This document shows, piece after piece, positions 7,801-15,676 of a stretch of 37,278 nucleotides of DNA. The position numbers and the translations under genes were made by a program. This DNA comes from Actinomycetota bacterium (GTDB lineage Bacteria > Actinomycetota > Thermoleophilia > Gaiellales > Gaiellaceae). The stretch covers positions 1-37,278 of the forward strand of contig JAIBJO010000008.1 in the NCBI GenBank assembly GCA_020029615.1, read 5' to 3'. The stretch's first letter is position 1. Every line of letters begins with the position of its first letter. Under the pieces are notes generated by a model, which was not told the DNA's origin, searched no databases, and saw nothing but the letters and a program-made list of their open reading frames with translations.

Positions 7801-8994
7801 GTGGCAGAGCTCCTGACGATCGACGAGGCGCTCAGGCGTATCAAGGAGCACGCGCAGCTCCTTGCGGTGGAGACGGTCGCCGTGAGCGATGCGGCAGGCC
7901 GGGTGCTGCGTGAGCCGGCGCTGTCGCGGGTCGACCTTCCTCCGTTCGCGAGCTCCGCCATGGACGGGTTCGCGGTTCGTGCCGACGAGACTCCGGGGGA
8001 GCTGTCAGTCGCCTTCCGCGTTGCAGCCGGCAGCTCCGAGGCACAGTCGCTTCCCGTCGGCGTGGCGGCCGGCATCGCGACCGGGGCGGCGGTACCGGAG
8101 GGAGCCGACGCCGTGGTTCCCGTGGAGCGAACGGCCGATCACGGCCACCGCGTGGAGATCCCCGAGCCGGCCGCCAGCGGCCAGCACGTCCGGCCTCGTG
8201 GTGGGGACGTCCGGGTGGGTGACGTCGTGGCGGAGAGCGGCACAAGGCTCGGAGCGGCCCAGATCGGAGCGCTCTCAGCTGTCGGCGTCGCCGAGGTTCG
8301 GTGCTCGGTACGCCCGCGCGTGGCGGTGCTTGCCACCGGCAGCGAGCTCCAGCCGGCCGGCGAGTTGCTCGCGCACGGCCAGATCTACGAGTCGAACCGA
8401 GCCATGATCGCGGCCGCTCTCCGAACCGTCGGCGCCGATGTCGAGCTGCTGCCTGTTGTCGACGACGACGAGCCCGCGCACCGCGTCGCCTTGGAGCAGG
8501 GACTCGCTGCGGACGTCCTCGTCACCTCCGGTGGCGTCTCGATGGGGCCGCACGACCTCGTTCGCCGCGTTGCCGCCGGCCTCGGTGTCGAGGAGGTCTT
8601 CTGGGGAGTGGCAGTCAAGCCCGGGAAGCCGCTCTCCTTCGGCGTTCGCGGCGCGACGATGATCTTCGGTCTTCCCGGGAACCCGGTGTCGGCGCTCGTC
8701 GGTGCCCTCGTCTTCGTCAGGCCGGCTCTGCTCGCACGCCAGGGCGCGACGATCGTCGATCCTCAGTACGAGTACGGTCGGGTGGTCTCGACCCTGCGCC
8801 GGAATCCACAGCGAGACGAGTTCGTTCGCGCACGCAGGGTCGTGCGTGACGACGGTGTCATGCTGGACCCCGTCTCGGGCCAGGACTCGCACATGATCGT
8901 GCGCGCTGCGGCCGCAAGCGCTCTGATACACGTGCCTCGTGGTGACGGCGAGCTGACGGCAGCCACACCGGCCAGGTATCTCAGGCTCGAGTAG
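7801..8994 (+). CDS. moeA: MoeA molybdopterin molybdenumtransferase
   Basis: About 397 residues. MoeA inserts molybdate into adenylated molybdopterin to complete molybdenum cofactor. Seen in order: the N-terminal MoeA domain with PPFASSAMDGFAVRAD, IATGAAVPEGADAVVPVE, the MPT-binding MoCF domain with VLATGSEL, YESNRAMI, VTSGGVSMGPHDLV and GLPGNPVSA, then the small C-terminal domain (QDSHMIVRAAAASALIHVP). Start GTG 7801 is favoured: the open frame extends further left only through PBP coding sequence. A TAGCGT hexamer (7787-7792) precedes it by 8 nt. Other Moco genes (moaC, mogA) lie 4 kb downstream. Its end overlaps the convergent M28-like gene by 14 nt. Confidence 0.94.
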   Translation: MAELLTIDEALRRIKEHAQLLAVETVAVSDAAGRVLREPALSRVDLPPFASSAMDGFAVRADETPGELSVAFRVAAGSSEAQSLPVGVAAGIATGAAVPEGADAVVPVERTADHGHRVEIPEPAASGQHVRPRGGDVRVGDVVAESGTRLGAAQIGALSAVGVAEVRCSVRPRVAVLATGSELQPAGELLAHGQIYESNRAMIAAALRTVGADVELLPVVDDDEPAHRVALEQGLAADVLVTSGGVSMGPHDLVRRVAAGLGVEEVFWGVAVKPGKPLSFGVRGATMIFGLPGNPVSALVGALVFVRPALLARQGATIVDPQYEYGRVVSTLRRNPQRDEFVRARRVVRDDGVMLDPVSGQDSHMIVRAAAASALIHVPRGDGELTAATPARYLRLE

Positions 8995-10828
8995 GACGTG
9001 AGCGGGCGCGGGCGACGCTGCGAATGGATTGTCGTACGACCCCTGCGGGCGGAGGCTCCAGGCCCTGTGCATAGGGCGCGTAGCGCCCGAACGTCAGCGC
9101 CGCCAACTGGGAGGCGACCGCGGCCCAGACGATGGCAGCGAGCGCCGTGCCGAGCGACACGTACCCGACGGTAAGGAGCCCGACGACGTACAGCTGCGCA
9201 TCGACGGGCCCGAGGTCGAGCTGCCGCGACAGCAGGAGGAGGCCGAGCAGCGGGCCCGCGAGGCCCACGCCGAAGACGAGCGAGCGCTGCCATAGCCGAC
9301 TTCGTAACGGCAGCCACATCCAGGCGTAGAGCGACGGCAGGACGAAGACGAGCCCGTACGGCTTTGCCAGCGCGAGCACGATCGCGAGGCTGCCCAGGCC
9401 GGCGAGAGCGGCGGTGAGCCCGGCGAGCTCCTCGTTCGTGTCGGGTGACCGCACGGGAATGAGGCGTCGCCGCCCGACCAGCCAGCCGAGGCCGAACACG
9501 ATCGCGAGAAGGGCGAGACCGGCGACGGGGGCGTCGGTGACGAGCGTGGTGTACGGAGGGAGCGGAAGATCGGCGCCGGTCGGAAACACTCCAGCGAGCA
9601 GGCCCACGCCGACGAGGAGCCCTGCGAACACCCACAGCAGGAGCCGAGTGCGGAGCGCCCGAAACGCCGGCGCGAGTGGAAGCGCGCGCCGGCGGCAACG
9701 CACGAGGAGGTCGACGACACCAAGGGCAAACGGGACGACGCAGAGGACGAGCGTCAAACGCATGGCCCACCCACTCGCAGCGCGATCGCTGAAGAAGATG
9801 CTGTCGGGGGTTCGAAACGGCCCTCCCACGCTGGCGTCAAGCGAGCCGACCAGTGCCTCCGTCGCTCGGCCGAGCTGGCCGAGGCGTCGAACGGAGAGCG
9901 GCGCGTCCGGATCGCCGGCGGGGACTGCAGGATCGCCTTTCTCGGATGTCGTGAGCGTGATCGCCGCCACGCCCTGCTCGAGGAACGGGCCTTGCTCACC
10001 GGCTGCGAACGGCATGCCCAGGTCCACGAGCTGAGCGAGAACCGATGGCAACGACGGAGTGACTCCCACCCACTCACGTACTCGTGCCGACGCAGTGCTG
10101 ACCAGTGCGCGTGCGGGAGAGGCGGCGCTGTCGCCGGCGATCGCGATCCGCGGGGGCCCTCTTCCTCCGAGCCCGTCGAGGACTACGACCGCGATCGCAG
10201 CGTCCGCGAGCGGCGACGTATCCGCGAAATGCGCCGCCCCTGCTCCGCCGTAGGCGCCGGCATCCGTCGACACGAGGACAAGCGTGCGCTGGGGTAAGGG
10301 GTCGGGCCCGACCTCCTGCGGCGCGAAGCCACGTGCGAGCTCGATGAGCGCGGCCGTGCCCGAGGCGTTGTCGCCGAGCGGTTGGTCCGCGCCAGCGTTG
10401 TCTCGATGTGCAACGAGTACGATCGTCTCCTGGGCTCGTCCAGGAACGACCGTCACGACATTCCGAAGCACGACGGAGCCGAGATCCGGAAGATCCTCCG
10501 TCCAGAGGTCCTCCTCGGGCGCAAGGCCGAGGGCCGCGATCGTCTCGCTGTACCAGCGCGTTGCGCTCTCGGCCTCGAGCGTGCCTGGAACGCGCGCGGG
10601 ATACTCAGTCGAAAGTCGTTCGTGCAGGGACGCGGCGGCAGCCGGGTCGAAGAGAGGCTCGAGCGGGGTCCGCGGTAGCGTCCCCGTTGTCGCAATCGAG
10701 AACAGCAGTGCGAGAACAGCAGGAGCAACCACCACGAATCCGGCCCGCACGAGCCGGCCGTTGATCGGCTTGTCGGCGGTGCCACGACGCAGCCGGCGAC
10801 GGCGCCTCCGGGGCCGAGCAGCTTCCAT
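8981..10828 (-). CDS. M28-family-like membrane-anchored peptidase homologue
   Basis: About 615 residues starting at ATG 10828 (MEAARPRRRRRR). A basic N-terminus is followed by one membrane segment (about 28-48), an extracytoplasmic M28 (Zn aminopeptidase-like) domain, and a C-terminal half with about seven or eight hydrophobic helices. Metal-site motifs H141-R-D143 (VAHRDNAGA) and D153 (GDNASGTAA) are intact. The usual paired Glu motif (EExGxxGS) reads TDAGAYGGAG, so the catalytic base and a zinc ligand are Asp189 and Ala190. The architecture resembles Fxna/Werner-type multi-TM M28 proteins. It may be catalytically altered or inactive. It is divergent from the response-regulator gene. Confidence 0.75.
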   Translation of the reverse strand: MEAARPRRRRRRLRRGTADKPINGRLVRAGFVVVAPAVLALLFSIATTGTLPRTPLEPLFDPAAAASLHERLSTEYPARVPGTLEAESATRWYSETIAALGLAPEEDLWTEDLPDLGSVVLRNVVTVVPGRAQETIVLVAHRDNAGADQPLGDNASGTAALIELARGFAPQEVGPDPLPQRTLVLVSTDAGAYGGAGAAHFADTSPLADAAIAVVVLDGLGGRGPPRIAIAGDSAASPARALVSTASARVREWVGVTPSLPSVLAQLVDLGMPFAAGEQGPFLEQGVAAITLTTSEKGDPAVPAGDPDAPLSVRRLGQLGRATEALVGSLDASVGGPFRTPDSIFFSDRAASGWAMRLTLVLCVVPFALGVVDLLVRCRRRALPLAPAFRALRTRLLLWVFAGLLVGVGLLAGVFPTGADLPLPPYTTLVTDAPVAGLALLAIVFGLGWLVGRRRLIPVRSPDTNEELAGLTAALAGLGSLAIVLALAKPYGLVFVLPSLYAWMWLPLRSRLWQRSLVFGVGLAGPLLGLLLLSRQLDLGPVDAQLYVVGLLTVGYVSLGTALAAIVWAAVASQLAALTFGRYAPYAQGLEPPPAGVVRQSIRSVARARSRPTRA

Positions 10829-10836
10829 CGCCGGGC

Positions 10837-10843
10837 TATAGTA
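10837..10843. promoter_or_regulatory. overlapping divergent -10 elements (TATAGT / TACTAT)
   Basis: CTATAGTA reads TATAGT on the plus strand (10837-10842) toward the response regulator and TACTAT on the minus strand (10843-10838) toward the M28-like gene. The minus-strand copy ends 9 nt before ATG 10828, close to leaderless spacing. The plus-strand copy would give a leader of about 30 nt. Transcription of the two genes from here may be mutually exclusive. Confidence 0.4.
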
Positions 10844-10880
10844 GGCGGGCCGGCAGCCGCGGGCCCGCGCGAACGCTCCG

Positions 10881-11579
10881 ATGCCTAACTCTTCGACAAT
10901 TCTCCTCGTCGATGACGAGGATTCGATCCAGACGCTCCTCACCTTCCCACTCGAGCGGGACGGCTACCGAGTCGTGCAAGCGCGCGACGGCGAGGACGCC
11001 CTTCGCCGCTTCGCAGACGAGCCTGTCGATTTGGTGGTGCTCGACGTGATGCTGCCCCGGCTCGACGGCCTCGAGGTGTGCAAGCGCCTGCGCAGCCAGA
11101 GTGACGTGCCGATCATCATGCTCACCGCTCGCGGAGAGGAGCTGGACAAGGTGCTCGGGCTCGAGCTCGGAGCTGACGACTACATCACCAAGCCGTTCTC
11201 GATCCGGGAGTTCCGCAGTCGTGTTCGCGCGTTGCTGCGGCGCGCTGCAGCGCCGAGGGCTACGGCAGAGCGTGAAGAGGTGATCGAGCGGGGCGAGCTC
11301 AGGATCGACCTGCCGCGGCGGACCGTCCAGATCCGAGGCGAGACCATCCAGCTGACCTTCATCGAGTTCGAGATGCTCGCGGTGCTTGCGTCGAGCCCTG
11401 GCGTCGTGTTCTCGCGCCGCGAGCTCCTCGAGCGACTCCGTGGGGGAGCCGACTACCGCGAGCCACGGACGATCGACGTCCACATTCGCCATCTTCGTGA
11501 GAAGATCGAGCGTGACCCGAGCAGTCCCGAGCTGATCCTCACGATCCGCGGCGCGGGCTATCGCTTCAGACCGGAGTAG
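10881..11579 (+). CDS. OmpR/PhoB-family response regulator
   Basis: A 232-residue two-component response regulator. The receiver domain (about 5-120) has the acidic pair DDED, the phospho-acceptor Asp in LVVLDVMLPRLDG (about 55), Thr in MLTARG and Lys in DDYITKPFS. The C-terminal winged-helix DNA-binding domain (about 135-232) ends in the usual IDVHIRHLREKIERDP recognition helix and GAGYRFRPE. Closest known relatives are RegX3/PhoP/MtrA-type regulators; which one cannot be told. It is followed after 171 nt by its probable kinase. Target genes unknown. Confidence 0.93.
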   Translation: MPNSSTILLVDDEDSIQTLLTFPLERDGYRVVQARDGEDALRRFADEPVDLVVLDVMLPRLDGLEVCKRLRSQSDVPIIMLTARGEELDKVLGLELGADDYITKPFSIREFRSRVRALLRRAAAPRATAEREEVIERGELRIDLPRRTVQIRGETIQLTFIEFEMLAVLASSPGVVFSRRELLERLRGGADYREPRTIDVHIRHLREKIERDPSSPELILTIRGAGYRFRPE

Positions 11580-11580
11580 G

Positions 11581-11748
11581 TATGTGGTCGCTCCGGGATG
11601 TACGCCACCGTGTCACGCGGCTGCAAACCCGCGCCCGGCGTCGTCCTCCGTCGGCCACATACCTCTCCGGTATGCGGCCTCCCTGCGTCCTAGCCGCGCT
11701 TGGTTTTCGCCGGTGACTCGGCCCCGTACATCCCGGAGAGACCACCAC
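11581..11748 (+). promoter_or_regulatory. structured spacer: nested and competing inverted repeats over the kinase RBS
   Basis: The spacer holds a long inverted repeat: 11584-11604 and 11725-11745 match as reverse complements at 20 of 21 positions. The right arm contains CGGAGAG, the Shine-Dalgarno candidate for the kinase ATG at 11751. Inside is a hairpin, 11653-11663 with 11669-11679 (10 of 11 pairs, loop TCTCC), and a smaller one, 11616-11620 with 11629-11633. The first ten bases, 11581-11590, can instead pair with 11652-11661 (10 pairs, one G-U), which would break both the outer helix and the central hairpin. This looks like a switchable leader. A miniature transposable element with terminal inverted repeats is an alternative, but no flanking direct repeat is visible. 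Confidence 0.55.
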
Positions 11749-11750
11749 TC

Positions 11751-13205
11751 ATGAGGCTGCCGGGCGGCATCCGGATCCGCATCGCGCTCGTGCTCGTCGG
11801 GATCGTTGCGCTTGCGCTCGGGACGGCGTACCTGATCGTGGTGCCGTCCCTCGAGCGTCGCCTCGTCGACGCTCGACTCGACCAACTCGAGCACCTGGCT
11901 GTTCCACTTGCGAGCGCCCTTCCCGAGGACACGCTCCTGTGGCAGGACCGCGTCGACGCGTATGCGGACGTCACGAACTCGCGCGTGGTCGCGTTCGACG
12001 TCCTCTCCAGGAGCAAGCCCGCGCTCCAGGCCGTGGCCGATTCACGTCCACGCAGCACACCGGGCATCGCTACCAACCCGATTGCGCTCGAAGCGCTCGC
12101 GAGCGGTGCAGTCGGGCGCGGACGCGAGGTTGCCGACGGTGAGGACAACGCCAGCGTCGCCGTCTCTTTGCGTGGGGATACCATCGTGCTCTTTCAGGCA
12201 CCCCTCGCCGACTCGCTGGCAACGGTCCGCCTCGTCGAGCAGCGACTCCTGCTGGCGACGGCGTTCGCGCTCATCCTCGCACTCGTCCTCGGGCTGACAG
12301 CCGCGGGGATGTTCGCCAACAGGCTTCTTCGGCTCGAGACCGCTGCCGAGCGCATTGCCGACGGAGATTTCGGCGCCCCGATCGTCGATCGCGGCAACGA
12401 CGAGATCGGCGAGCTCGCCGGCGCCTTCGATCGAATGCGCGTTCAGCTCGCAGAGCTCGACAACGCCCGGAAGGCGTTCGTCGCGAACGCGTCACACGAG
12501 CTTCGGACGCCCTTGTTCTCGATCGGCGGGTTTCTCGAGCTTCTCGTGGACGAGGAGCTCGACGAGGAGACGAGGCGTGGCTTCATCGAGACCATGCAAG
12601 GGCAGGTTCAGCGTCTGGCCAAGCTGTCGACGGATCTCCTGGACCTTTCGCGCGTCGACGCCGGCCAGATGCGCGTCCTCCGTGAACCGGTCGACCTTGC
12701 CGAGGTCGTAGAGCTGCTGGAGAGCGAGCTGGAGCATGTCGCCGCCGGAACCGGCCATGTGCTGGAGACGGAGATCGAGCCGGTGTGGTGCTCGGGCGAC
12801 GAGGGACGTGTTCTACAGATCGGACGCGCGCTTACCACGAATGCGCTGGTCCATACGCCGGTCGGCACGCACGTCGTGATTCGCTGCCGGCGGCAGGGAG
12901 AGCGTGCCCACCTTTCCGTCGAGGACGACGGACCCGGTATCCCGACGCAGTACCGCGAGGCCGTCTTCGGCCGCTTCTATCGAGTCGACGGCAGCATGGC
13001 ATCGGGGAGCGGGCTCGGGCTGTCCATCGCGCGTGAGCTCGCAAAACTGATGGGTGGTGCGGTCCGGCTGGTTGCGGACCGCGATCCCACGGTGTTCACG
13101 CTCGATCTCCCGTGGGTCGCCTCTCCCGAACGGAGCACCGACGCCGGCGAGCCGTTTCCACGTGAAAACGAGACACGCGAGACCGAGCGGGTCCCCGGTT
13201 CCTGA
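11751..13205 (+). CDS. sensor histidine kinase (HAMP, HisKA, HATPase)
   Basis: About 484 residues. An N-terminal membrane helix (about 8-30), an extracytoplasmic sensor region (about 31-165), a second helix (about 170-195), a HAMP linker (LLRLETAAERIADGDFGAPI), the HisKA dimerisation domain with the phospho-acceptor in NASHELRTPL, and the ATPase domain with TTNALVHTP (N box, slightly degenerate), VEDDGPGIP (G1) and GSGLGLSIA (G2). The start is ATG 11751, about 10 nt after GGAGAG; frame upstream is open but covers the structured spacer. Partner of the preceding response regulator. The last ~30 residues are a charged tail of no recognised function. Signal sensed unknown. Confidence 0.92.
   Translation: MRLPGGIRIRIALVLVGIVALALGTAYLIVVPSLERRLVDARLDQLEHLAVPLASALPEDTLLWQDRVDAYADVTNSRVVAFDVLSRSKPALQAVADSRPRSTPGIATNPIALEALASGAVGRGREVADGEDNASVAVSLRGDTIVLFQAPLADSLATVRLVEQRLLLATAFALILALVLGLTAAGMFANRLLRLETAAERIADGDFGAPIVDRGNDEIGELAGAFDRMRVQLAELDNARKAFVANASHELRTPLFSIGGFLELLVDEELDEETRRGFIETMQGQVQRLAKLSTDLLDLSRVDAGQMRVLREPVDLAEVVELLESELEHVAAGTGHVLETEIEPVWCSGDEGRVLQIGRALTTNALVHTPVGTHVVIRCRRQGERAHLSVEDDGPGIPTQYREAVFGRFYRVDGSMASGSGLGLSIARELAKLMGGAVRLVADRDPTVFTLDLPWVASPERSTDAGEPFPRENETRETERVPGS
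13157..13172. other. degenerate parS-like palindrome
   Basis: GTTTCCACGTGAAAAC near the end of the kinase gene is a near-palindrome around CACGTG. Against the common parS consensus TGTTTCACGTGAAACA it agrees at about 11 of 16 positions, which is below what proven sites show. Its distance from parAB (about 9 kb) suits parS placement. Weak candidate only. Confidence 0.15.
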
Positions 13206-13238
13206 TCCGTCGGGAACGGGCACGGCAAGATCTCGGAC

Positions 13239-13244
13239 TACGAT
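13239..13244 (+). promoter_or_regulatory. -10 element (TACGAT) for a leaderless moaC transcript
   Basis: TACGAT fits TAnnnT and lies exactly 6 nt before the GTG at 13251, with no Shine-Dalgarno sequence between. It would drive the moaC-mogA-ubiA-ccm run. No clear -35. Confidence 0.5.
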
Positions 13245-13250
13245 CACGGG

Positions 13251-13709
13251 GTGGCCGAAAGAGCGAGCGGGCTGAGTCACGTGAGCGAGACCGGCGACGT
13301 CCGCATGGTCGACGTCGGTACCAAGCCGCTGTCGAGGAGACGCGCCCGCGCCCGCGCACACGTCCACATGGCTTCGGCCACCGCCGCGATGCTCCGGTCG
13401 CTCCCGAAGGGTGATGCCCTGGTCACGGCGCAAGTGGCCGGAATCATGGCCGCCAAGCGAACGTCCGAGCTCATCCCGCTCTGCCACCCTCTCCCGTTGA
13501 CGCACGTGGATGTGCAGCTCGTCGTCGTGGACGGCGCCGTCGAGATCGAGGCCGCGGCCGAGACGACCGCCCAGACAGGCGTCGAGATGGAGGCGCTCGT
13601 CGCCGTGACAGTGGCTGCGCTGACGGTCTACGACATGGCGAAGGCCGTCGACGCGGAGATGGTCATCGGCGAGGTCGCCCTCGTCGAGAAGACGAAGGAG
13701 ATCGTGTGA
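13251..13709 (+). CDS. moaC: MoaC cyclic pyranopterin monophosphate synthase
   Basis: A 152-residue enzyme that converts 3',8-cyclo-7,8-dihydro-GTP (made by MoaA) to cyclic pyranopterin monophosphate in molybdenum cofactor synthesis. Visible motifs: MVDVGTKPLSRRRARA at the start, KRTSELIPLCHPLPLTHV with active-site His, and the terminal MEALVAVTVAALTVYDMAK with conserved Glu and Lys. Length is close to the usual 155-165. Start GTG 13251 has a leaderless -10 upstream. Its TGA overlaps the mogA GTG (GTGTGA), implying coupling. No moaA is in the window. Confidence 0.94.
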   Translation: MAERASGLSHVSETGDVRMVDVGTKPLSRRRARARAHVHMASATAAMLRSLPKGDALVTAQVAGIMAAKRTSELIPLCHPLPLTHVDVQLVVVDGAVEIEAAAETTAQTGVEMEALVAVTVAALTVYDMAKAVDAEMVIGEVALVEKTKEIV

Positions 13710-14191
13710 GGGCGGGCGTGTTGACCGTCTCGGACGGAGTTCACGCCGGGACGCGCGAAGACCGGAGCGGCGACACCCTCGACGAGCTCCTACGCAAAGA
13801 GGGCTTCGACGTCGTCCGGGCCGTCGTCCCCGACGACGAGACCGCGATCGCGGCCGCGATCAGAGAGCTTGCCGACGACGACGCGTTGCTCATATTGACA
13901 ACAGGAGGAACGGGATTCGCGCCCCGCGACGTGACGCCGGAGGCGACTCGAACGGTGCTCGAACGCGAGGCGCCGGGGATCGCCGAGGCGATCCGTGCGG
14001 ATGCGATCGCGCGAACGCCGCATGCGTTGCTCTCGCGCGGTGTCGCAGGCTTGCGCGGTAGGGCGCTGGTCGTGAATTTCCCGGGCTCGCCAGGCGGTTG
14101 CAAGGACGGCTTCGCCGTCCTCCAGCCCGCGCTTCGCCACGGGCTCGAGCTCGCCGCGGGGGACGCATCGACACCCCACAGGCAGACGTGA
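13706..14191 (+). CDS. mogA: MogA/MoaB-type molybdopterin adenylyltransferase
   Basis: A 161-residue MoCF-fold protein that adenylates molybdopterin, preparing it for MoeA. Signatures: VLTVSDGVHAGTREDRSGD, LILTTGGTGFAPRDVTPEAT with the nucleotide-binding GGTG loop, and LVVNFPGSPGGCKDGF. GTG 13706 follows AAGGAG (13695-13700) and overlaps the moaC stop. MogA and MoaB proteins are hard to separate by motif alone; the placement beside moaC fits either. About 37 nt separate it from the prenyltransferase gene. Confidence 0.9.
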   Translation: MRAGVLTVSDGVHAGTREDRSGDTLDELLRKEGFDVVRAVVPDDETAIAAAIRELADDDALLILTTGGTGFAPRDVTPEATRTVLEREAPGIAEAIRADAIARTPHALLSRGVAGLRGRALVVNFPGSPGGCKDGFAVLQPALRHGLELAAGDASTPHRQT

Positions 14192-14228
14192 CCAACGCCG
14201 TCCACGAACGCACGCCGGGAACCGGCCG

Positions 14229-15092
14229 GTGACAGTTGCGACCGCACCGTTGCCACGACGCCTCGCGTCGCTGGTCCGGATCGAGCACACCGTGTTCGCT
14301 CTCCCGTTCGCGTATGTCGGCGCGTTTCTCGCAGTGGGAGGATGGCCCGGGCTCGCCGACGTCGTGTGGGTGACCGTTGCGATGGTGGGGGCGCGAACGC
14401 TGGCCATGGCGCTCAACCGGCTCGTCGACGCGGAGCTCGATGCACGGAACCCGCGTACGTCCACCCGCGAGCTGCCCAGCGGGACCCTCACACGAGTCCA
14501 GGTGCTCGCACTGTCGGGCGGCGCGCTGGCCGTCTTCCTCGTTGCGGTGTCACAGCTGGACCCCGTCGTCCGCTACCTGTGGCCCATTCCGGTGGCGATG
14601 TTCGCCGTGTACCCGTATCTGAAGCGGTTCACGTGGCTCTGCCATCTCTGGCTCGGAGCGTGCCTCGCTCTCGCGCCGATCGGTGCGTGGCTCGCTGTGT
14701 CGGGGGCATCCCCCTGGGAGGCATGGGCGATCGGAGCGGCGGTGCTTCTCTGGGTCGCGGGCTTCGACCTCTTCTACTCGCTCTTCGACCTCGAGCACGA
14801 TCGGCGAGAGGGGCTCCACTCGTGGGCCGTGCGCTTCGGTGAGAAGGGAGTCTTTCGCGGCGCGCGAGCGTTTCACGGCGGAGCGGTTGTCCTGCTGGCA
14901 ATCGCCGGCGCGGGGCTCGACGTCGGCATGTTCTACTGGCTCGGCGTGGTGGCGACGGCCCTCCTGCTGGCGTACGAGCACTCGATCGTTCGCCCGGGCG
15001 ATCTACGCCGCCTCGATGCCGCCTTCTTCACCCTCAACGGGGTGATCAGCGTCGTCTTCTTCCTCTTCGTCGCGCTCGACGTGCTCCTTTGA
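14229..15092 (+). CDS. UbiA-family prenyltransferase (MqnP/UbiA-like)
   Basis: A 287-residue integral membrane prenyltransferase with about nine hydrophobic helices. The two Asp-rich motifs binding Mg-polyprenyl diphosphate are present: NRLVDAELDARNPRT (about 59-73) and DLFYSLFDLEHDRREG (about 177-192). The RIEHTVFALPFAY start is typical of 4-hydroxybenzoate-type and MqnP prenyltransferases. Actinobacteria usually make menaquinone, and MqnP acts in the futalosine route, so a role in quinone synthesis is likely but not shown. It sits between Moco and cytochrome c maturation genes, consistent with respiratory cofactor supply. Start GTG 14229. Confidence 0.85.
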   Translation: MTVATAPLPRRLASLVRIEHTVFALPFAYVGAFLAVGGWPGLADVVWVTVAMVGARTLAMALNRLVDAELDARNPRTSTRELPSGTLTRVQVLALSGGALAVFLVAVSQLDPVVRYLWPIPVAMFAVYPYLKRFTWLCHLWLGACLALAPIGAWLAVSGASPWEAWAIGAAVLLWVAGFDLFYSLFDLEHDRREGLHSWAVRFGEKGVFRGARAFHGGAVVLLAIAGAGLDVGMFYWLGVVATALLLAYEHSIVRPGDLRRLDAAFFTLNGVISVVFFLFVALDVLL

Positions 15093-15676
15093 TGATCCGG
15101 GCGCGCGGTCTCGAGAAGCGGTACGGCCGACGCCGCGTACTGGCCGGAGTCGACATCGCTGTCCCCAGCGGTGGGTTCGCAGTCGTTACGGGACCCAATG
15201 GATCGGGGAAGACGACGCTCCTGCGTGTGATCGTGGGTCTCGCCGCGCCGTCGCGCGGCAGCCTGGAGGTCGACGCAGATCGTGCGCAGGTCGGGTACCT
15301 CGCGCATGAGCCGCTCGTGTACCGGGAGCTCACGGCTCTCGAGAACCTCGATCTCTTCGGACGCCTGTACCGCGTAACGCAGCGGCGCGAGCGCGCCGGC
15401 ATGCTCCTGGAGCGTTTCGGATTGTGGGACGCTCGAAACGAGCGCGTGTCGACGTACTCGCGGGGCATGACGCAACGGCTCGCGCTCTGCCGGACGCTGC
15501 TCCACGACCCCGAGCTGGTCCTGCTCGACGAGCCGCACTCGGCCCTCGACGCGGAAGGTGCGGAGCTGCTCGACCGCGAGCTCGAAGCACTCGCCGGCTC
15601 GAGGACGGTCGTCGTGGCGACCCACGACCCGCAGCGCCTCGGATCCCTCGCGAGTGTCGGGATCGCTCTCGCATGA
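15092..15676 (+). CDS. ccmA: CcmA heme exporter ATP-binding subunit
   Basis: About 194 residues, the ATPase of the CcmABCD complex that releases holo-CcmE for cytochrome c maturation (system I). Walker A is GPNGSGKTTLL (about 33-43), the ABC signature is atypical (YSRGMTQRLALCRTLL), Walker B is ELVLLDEPHSALD and the switch His is in VVVATHD. ATG 15092 shares one base with the UbiA stop; a TTG one codon upstream is also possible. The 3' end overlaps ccmB (ATGA). The divergent signature (SRGM for SGG) is usual in CcmA. Confidence 0.92.
   Translation: MIRARGLEKRYGRRRVLAGVDIAVPSGGFAVVTGPNGSGKTTLLRVIVGLAAPSRGSLEVDADRAQVGYLAHEPLVYRELTALENLDLFGRLYRVTQRRERAGMLLERFGLWDARNERVSTYSRGMTQRLALCRTLLHDPELVLLDEPHSALDAEGAELLDRELEALAGSRTVVVATHDPQRLGSLASVGIALA

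Noticed and set aside
11581-11748. Calling the RR-HK spacer a transposable element
   Set aside because: The 21-bp inverted arms could be terminal repeats, but no flanking target duplication or second copy is visible in the window, and the overlap with the kinase ribosome-binding site fits a regulatory RNA better.
13276-13281. Other CACGTG hexamers (e.g. near 205, 262, 10330, 13276, 14631, 15888, 26818) as parS
   Set aside because: None has the flanking TTT/AAA arms of parS; they are ordinary occurrences in GC-rich DNA.
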